Shown here piece by piece: positions 61,149 to 64,000 of a stretch of 64,000 bases of DNA. This stretch comes from Streptomyces sp. NBC_00358 (GTDB taxonomy: Bacteria > Actinomycetota > Actinomycetes > Streptomycetales > Streptomycetaceae): NCBI RefSeq assembly GCF_036099295.1, contig NZ_CP107976.1, positions 1,984,001-2,048,000 on the forward strand. Direction: 5' to 3'. The notes beneath the pieces are model-generated. The model was not told where the DNA came from. It worked only from the letters and a program-made list of their open reading frames with translations, and did no database searches. Each line of letters opens with the position of its first letter. Position 1 is the stretch's first letter. Position numbers and translations under genes: made by a program.

Positions 61149-62479
61149 ATGGGTGACTGGATGACTACCGGGGGTTTGCGGGAAGGGCGGCGGCCGAGGG
61201 CGCTGTCGCCGTTGCGGGAGCATCTGCGGGACACGTTCTGGTTCGCGCCCACGGCGGCCATGGTGCTGGTCTTCGTGGTGTGGGCGGTGGCGAACGCGCT
61301 CGACACCGCGATCGTCGAGTCGCTGCGGAACGCGCGCGACTTCGACACCATCGACGATCTGCTGCGCCTGGCCGACGACGCGAAGGCCGTGGTGACCGTG
61401 GTCAGCTCGGCGATGATGACCTTCATCGGTGTGGTGTTCAGCATCTCGCTGGTCGCCGTCCAGATGGCGAGCGGGCAGTTCAGTCCCCGCGTGGTGCGGA
61501 TCTTCGTACGGAGCCGGATCACCAAGGCCACGTTCGCCGTGTTCCTCGCGACCTTCCTGCTGTCGCTCCTCGTGCTGACCTCGTACGAGGGGCAGGCAGA
61601 AGCGCGGTACGTGACCTCGGCCCCCCTGGTCCAGTCGGTTCTGACGCTCCTGATGCTGGGGCTCAGCCTCCTGCTCTTCGTGCTGTACGTGAACCAGACC
61701 CTGCGGCTCATGCGCATCAGCCATGTCATCGACCGCATCACCCGTGAGGCGTTCAAGGTCGTCGCGCGGATGCCGGTGGCCCACTCGTCCGGCGAGGAGG
61801 ACGCGCTCGGGCCCGAGACCGGCGGGTCGTCCACCACGGGCGGGCCGGCGTCCTGCGGGACGTGAACATCGCCCGGCTCGTGAAGGCCGCCCGGCAGCAG
61901 GGTGTCGTCCTGCGGCTGATCCCGCGGATGGGGGACTTCGTCGTACCGGGTACGCCGCTGCTCGCCGTCCACGGGGGTTCCGCCCCGGCAGGACGGTCGC
62001 TGAGCTACACCGTGTCCGTCGGGGTGGAGCGCACCTTCCACCAGGACTTCGCGTTCGGGCTCCGGCAGCTCTCGGACATCGGGCTGCGGGCGCTGTCGGC
62101 CGCGGTGAACGATCCGACCACCGCCGTGCAGGCCATCGACCGCATCGTGCAGTTCCTGGCCGCCGTCGCCGGCCGGCCCCTGGACGCGGCGGTCCATCGC
62201 GACCGGCGCGGGAAAGTCCGGCTGGTGCAGCCGGTACCGGGCTGGACCGAGCTGGTCGATCTCGGGTTCGCCGAGATCCGCTCGTGCGCGGTCGGCAGTC
62301 CGCAGGTCACCCGGCGCCTCATCGCCGGGCTCGACGATCTGGCCGGGATCGCTCCCGCGGACCGCCGCGAGCCACTGCTCCGGCATCGCACGCTGCTCGT
62401 CGAGGCCGTGGAGGGGTCGGGTCTGGAGGCGTCGGACCGCGCCTTCGCGCTGCGGCCCGACCGGCAGGGCATCGGGTAG
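61149..62479 (+). pseudogene. DUF2254 membrane protein, frameshifted
   Basis: The first part (to a stop at 61865) encodes four membrane segments (FAPTAAMVLVFVVWAVA, TFIGVVFSISLVAVQMAS, FAVFLATFLLSLLVLTS, LLMLGLSLLLFVLYVNQ). The expected continuation, RVVHHGRAGVLRDVNIARLV, is in the other frame and runs on to 62479 with the DUF2254 end (HQDFAFGLRQLSDIGLRALSAAVNDPTTAVQ). A single missing base in about 61818-61826 (GACCGGCGGGTCG) explains the break: with it restored the protein is about 443 residues, normal for DUF2254. Either a real mutation or a sequencing error. Confidence 0.85.
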
Positions 62480-62660
62480 CCGACGGAACACCTCCGGCCG
62501 ATACCCCGCGCTGCCGGGCAGGGCGGGGTATCGCCCGCAGGGCCATGTCTCGCCCGGCACAGCGGGGCAACGCCCAGCGCGGCAGGGGATCGCCCGCGGG
62601 GCCGGGTCTCGCCCGAAGGGCCAGGTCTCGCCCGACCCAGCGGGGTAACACCCAGCACGG
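62480..62660. repeat. Degenerate copies of the minisatellite
   Basis: Imperfect 19-31-nt variants of the unit next door (GGGGCAACGCCCAGCGCGGCAGGGGATCGCCCG-like, broken up) leading into the perfect array. Long open frames here are repeat artefacts. Confidence 0.7.
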
Positions 62661-62670
62661 CGGGGCAACG

Positions 62671-62860
62671 CCCGCACGGCGGGGCAACGCCCGCACGGCG
62701 GGGCAACGCCCGCACGGCGGGGCAACGCCCGCACGGCGGGGCAACGCCCGCACGGCGGGGCAACGCCCGCACGGCGGGGCAACGCCCGCACGGCGGGGCA
62801 ACGCCCGCACGGCGGGGCAACGCCCGCACGGCGGGGCAACGCCCGCACGGCGGGGCAACG
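62671..62860. repeat. 19-bp minisatellite, ten perfect units
   Basis: Ten exact tandem copies of CCCGCACGGCGGGGCAACG, flanked by diverged copies on both sides (about 62520-62670 and 62861-62960). There are no spacers, so it is not a CRISPR. Each unit contains the self-complementary CCCG...CGGG and can form hairpins. Confidence 0.95.
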
Positions 62861-63002
62861 CCCGAAGGGCCGCGTCTCGCCCGGCACGGCCGGGGACCGC
62901 CCGCACAGCGGAGCAACACCCAGCGCGGCAGGGGACCGCCCGCACGGCGGGGCCGCGCCCGACGGCGGACGCCGCCCCGCGCTCAGCCCGCGAGGCTCAC
63001 GC

Positions 63003-63180
63003 CGCTCACCGGGCCTGGTCCACCGGACCCACCGGGTGCAGCGACCCCACCGGGTTCACCCGGACCCACCCGGTTCACGGGCCCCGCCGGGTCCACCGGA
63101 CCCACCGGGCGCACCGGGCGCACCGGCCTCACCGGACTCACCGGCCCCGCCAGGTTCACGGGACCGACCGGACCGACCGC
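63003..63180. repeat. GC-rich 9/12-bp repeat tract
   Basis: Repeats around CACCGG(A/G)CC with period mostly 9 nt. On the minus strand one frame reads like Gly-Pro-Val collagen, but there is no start site or homology; I treat it as a non-coding minisatellite after the aldehyde dehydrogenase gene. Confidence 0.7.
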
Positions 63181-63263
63181 ACCGCGCCGGCCTGACGCGG
63201 CCGGGCCCGGCCTGACCCTGCGAGGCGCGGCGAGGCCCGGCCAGGCCAGCAACCTCACGAGGC

Positions 63264-64000
63264 TCACGGCATCAGGTGGTAGTCCGGGAAGTTCCCCGGC
63301 AACCGCTCCCCCGCCGGCCCCTGGGTCACCGCGCGCACGAGCAGTTCGCCGCCCACGAAGGCGCCGCGCCACGACGCGCCGAAGCCGCCGAAGAGTTCGT
63401 CCCGGTCGCCCCGGGAACGGGGCTTCCCGTGGCCGGTCTTGAACGCGCGGATCTGCGGGGCCAGTCGGGTGTACGTCGTCTCGTCGTCCGTGGACAGCGT
63501 GGCGACCAGCGCCCCGTTGGAGGCGTTCATGGCGGCGAGCAGCTCGGCCTCGGTGTCGACCAGGACGATGGTGTCGACCGGGCCGAACGGTTCCGCGTGG
63601 TGCAGGGGTGAGGAGGGGGGCGGGTTGAGGAGCGTGACGGGCTGGACGTACGCCGACGTGTCCTGGCCGGGCAGGAAGCGGGTGTCGGACAGTCGGCCGC
63701 GGTGCAGCGGGACGGCGCCCCGGTCGATGGCCTCGGCCACCTGGTCGTGCAGTTCCTTGGCCTTGGCCGCGTTGATGACCGGGCCGAAGTCCAGCGAGGG
63801 GTACGGGTCGTCGGGCCGCTCGACGGCGAGGGGGTGGCCGGTCCGCAGGGTGCGGACGGCCGGGAGGTACGCGGTGAGGAAGTCGTCGAACAGGGCGCGC
63901 TGGACGACGAAGCGCGGGTAGGCCGTGCAGCGCTGTTTGCCGTAGTCGAAGAGCTTGGGGACGACCGCCGTCAGGGCGTCCCAGTCGGTGAAGTTCCAGA
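63264..64000 (-). CDS. Aldehyde dehydrogenase family protein, C-terminal part (runs off the window)
   Basis: About 245 residues up to the stop at 63264. The catalytic Cys is in [11 protein letters not shown]; then comes [18 protein letters not shown], the C-terminal [23 protein letters not shown] and [24 protein letters not shown]. This variant resembles the PaaN-like or long aldehyde dehydrogenase group more than betaine aldehyde dehydrogenases, but the N-terminal half is outside the window and the substrate cannot be told. Confidence 0.85.
   Translation of the reverse strand, partial: WNFTDWDALTAVVPKLFDYGKQRCTAYPRFVVQRALFDDFLTAYLPAVRTLRTGHPLAVERPDDPYPSLDFGPVINAAKAKELHDQVAEAIDRGAVPLHRGRLSDTRFLPGQDTSAYVQPVTLLNPPPSSPLHHAEPFGPVDTIVLVDTEAELLAAMNASNGALVATLSTDDETTYTRLAPQIRAFKTGHGKPRSRGDRDELFGGFGASWRGAFVGGELLVRAVTQGPAGERLPGNFPDYHLMP

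Noticed and set aside
62671..62860. Possible CRISPR array
   Set aside because: The units are directly tandem with no spacers and no cas genes nearby.
62319..63195. Long open frames on both strands through the repeat region (Cys/Arg/Pro-rich products)
   Set aside because: They arise from the 19-bp array, whose length is not a multiple of three and so is open in several frames; there is no ribosome binding site or homology.
62983..63372. Collagen-like Gly-Pro-Val protein on the minus strand
   Set aside because: It starts inside the aldehyde dehydrogenase gene in another frame, and the repeat explains the amino-acid pattern.

Overview
The window is chromosomal DNA from a Streptomyces species or close relative. 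The base composition is very high G+C with strong third-position GC, GTG and TTG starts are frequent, genes overlap by ATGA/GTGA, and the gene families are typical of the genus (a conservon, OpcA, split pentose phosphate operons, many TetR/GntR regulators). The content is mostly metabolic, transport and regulatory. I see no phage, insertion sequence, CRISPR array or rRNA operon, and only one tRNA.

Layout. (1) 1-9476: the start of an AraC regulator, then a tightly packed operon tkt-tal-zwf-opcA-pgi-gnd-histidine phosphatase that supplies pentose phosphates and NADPH and ends in a perfect 22-bp stem terminator. (2) 10268-18314: a TetR regulator; a secreted alpha-L-rhamnosidase-like enzyme behind a promoter with a LacI-type operator; a PPOX-family flavin/F420 enzyme; a TetR-MFS efflux pair with repeated palindromic operators; and a class C beta-lactamase-like esterase. 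(3) 18498-25728: an unusual cluster with a GTP cyclohydrolase II paralogue carrying Met where the normal enzyme has Tyr, a divergent creatininase-family amidohydrolase, a PTPS-fold protein that has lost most catalytic residues, a GT4 glycosyltransferase, a methyltransferase, a flippase-like membrane protein, an MDR oxidoreductase and a CDP-alcohol phosphatidyltransferase. I read it as a candidate undescribed pathway from GTP to a modified, probably membrane-linked, pyrimidine or pteridine product. (4) 25885-29449: an AlkA-like HhH protein and an OpuC-type quaternary amine ABC transporter (ATPase and two permeases). (5) 29538-33965: a small membrane protein and a four-gene conservon (kinase-like CvnA, roadblock CvnB, DUF742 CvnC, GTPase CvnD). 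(6) 34309-36962: the substrate-binding lipoprotein that probably serves the ABC transporter, followed by a HAL-fold lyase with a changed MIO motif. (7) 37030-40526: MFS/TetR divergent pair with two palindromes, a YrdB-like membrane protein and a single-PAS protein. (8) 40617-52589: an oxalate/formate catabolic island: frc, oxc, LysR, the NAD-dependent molybdenum formate dehydrogenase fdsGBA plus fdsD, a GntR regulator, a truncated acyl-CoA dehydrogenase and a beta-carbonic anhydrase, with related palindromes in front of four of these units. (9) 52942-55634: HupE/UreJ-like and DUF3500 proteins. (10) 56177-60749: a WXG100 / type VII secretion cassette with an SMI1/KNR4 protein. (11) 60853-64000: tRNA-Leu(GAG) and terminator, a frameshifted DUF2254 gene, a 19-bp minisatellite and the 3' part of an aldehyde dehydrogenase gene.

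How it fits together: oxalate is activated by Frc, decarboxylated by Oxc, and the released formate is oxidised by FdsGBA(D) to CO2 with NADH; carbonic anhydrase would handle the CO2. The pentose phosphate operon lies next to the GTP-consuming cluster, the same order I recall for S. coelicolor around SCO6650-SCO6663. All functional assignments are from reading the sequences; no searches were run.
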